Below, piece after piece: positions 5,158 through 5,451 of a stretch of DNA of 5,451 nt. This DNA comes from JANRKG01 sp033763635 (GTDB lineage Bacteria; Cyanobacteriota; Cyanobacteriia; GCF-001939115), in contig JANRKG010000081.1 in assembly GCA_033763635.1 (NCBI GenBank), positions 1 to 5,451 on the forward strand, read 5' to 3'. The notes beneath the pieces are model-generated. The model was not told the DNA's origin and ran no database searches. It saw only the letters and a list, made by a program, of their open reading frames with translations. The position numbers and the translations under genes are program-made. Within the stretch, counting starts at the first letter, position 1, and each line of letters starts with the position of its first letter.

Positions 5158-5398
5158 CGCAAGAATCTACGCTCATTCATAATGATTCACGGACAGCTTG
5201 GGGGAAGCTGGCATATAACTTAATTGTTCCCAATCCCAGGTTGGGAGAGCTAGGGTCCAGAATTTTGTTTGAGGATAAATCTGGCACCGAAAGGGATGGG
5301 GGTGGGTTTGACGAGAAAAAGCTTTAGGGATGGGGGGAATTTAGGGGATTTGCAAGTAAAACGACTTTCTTAAGAAGATTTCTAAAAACAGTCTACCC
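5158..5398. other. non-coding, partly G-rich spacer
   Basis: No open frame with coding character is present on either strand. Small structures are a 6-bp hairpin CAGCTT-GGGGG-AAGCTG (5194-5210), G runs between 5293 and 5347 with GGGATGGGG twice, and a 10-bp palindrome TTCTTAAGAA (5367-5376). None can be assigned a function. Confidence 0.55.
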
Positions 5399-5451
5399 GC
5401 TGGTTTCGGCTTCGCTCAACCAGCATCCGCGCCCTGAGCGAAGTCGAAGGG
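5399..5451. repeat. dispersed double-hairpin repeat, cut by the window end
   Basis: The first hairpin has a GCTGGTT / AACCAGC stem (5399-5405, 5418-5424). The second has CCCT / AGGG (5432-5435, 5448-5451), probably continuing beyond the window. The two loops are complementary to each other: 5407-5418 pairs with 5435-5446 at 11 of 12 positions. The CTTCGCTCA / TGAGCGAAG sequences resemble intergenic repeats I recall as common in cyanobacterial genomes. Confidence 0.65.

Noticed and set aside
1..5451. CRISPR array, tRNA, riboswitch or toxin-antitoxin pair
   Set aside because: The repeats found are tandem without unique spacers of constant length, no cloverleaf or known aptamer sequence was seen, and the Uma2 gene has no small partner gene.

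Overview
The window reads as chromosomal DNA of a cyanobacterium, probably a filamentous or otherwise repeat-rich lineage. Evidence: two perfect GCGATCGC (HIP1) octamers at 109-116 and 2003-2010, more than a dozen CGATCG cores across the window, an EbsA-like pilus protein, a BioD-like/DRTGG protein, a Uma2-family nuclease, and the C-terminus of a membrane-anchored NACHT-type protein of a kind common in this phylum. No RNA genes, CRISPR array or intact insertion sequence were seen.

Left part (1-1450, plus strand): the window opens inside a large gene whose C-terminus (2-547) contains a 12-bp tandem repeat coding a Gly-Leu-Ile helix. Its stop codon lies inside a 21-bp tandem repeat (494-640). 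Next comes a 130-bp palindromic element with 22-bp perfect terminal inverted repeats (677-806), then a Uma2-family PD-(D/E)XK nuclease gene (872-1450). This is the accessory, repeat-laden side of the window.

Middle (1451-2543, plus strand): a 278-bp spacer with one inverted repeat leads to a gene for a secreted, very Ser-rich protein with a clear signal peptide and no recognised domain (1729-2448). A strong hairpin terminator (2508-2543) follows and sits between this gene and the convergent thrB.

Right part (5029 down to 2544, minus strand): three co-directional genes, ebsA-like, then a BioD-like AAA_26/DRTGG protein with a GTG start, then thrB (homoserine kinase), with 78- and 38-bp spacers. 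They may form one transcription unit. ThrB makes O-phosphohomoserine for threonine synthesis; EbsA belongs to type IV pilus assembly; the middle protein resembles the non-catalytic N-terminal part of long phosphotransacetylases. No common pathway is evident, so co-transcription may be housekeeping only.

The last 422 bases (5030-5451) hold no gene. They carry an A-tract repeat array upstream of ebsA, G-rich sequence, and the beginning of a dispersed double-hairpin repeat that runs off the window. I did not find a convincing undescribed multi-gene system. The most unusual items are the repeats at the left end and the Lys/Trp-free secreted protein.
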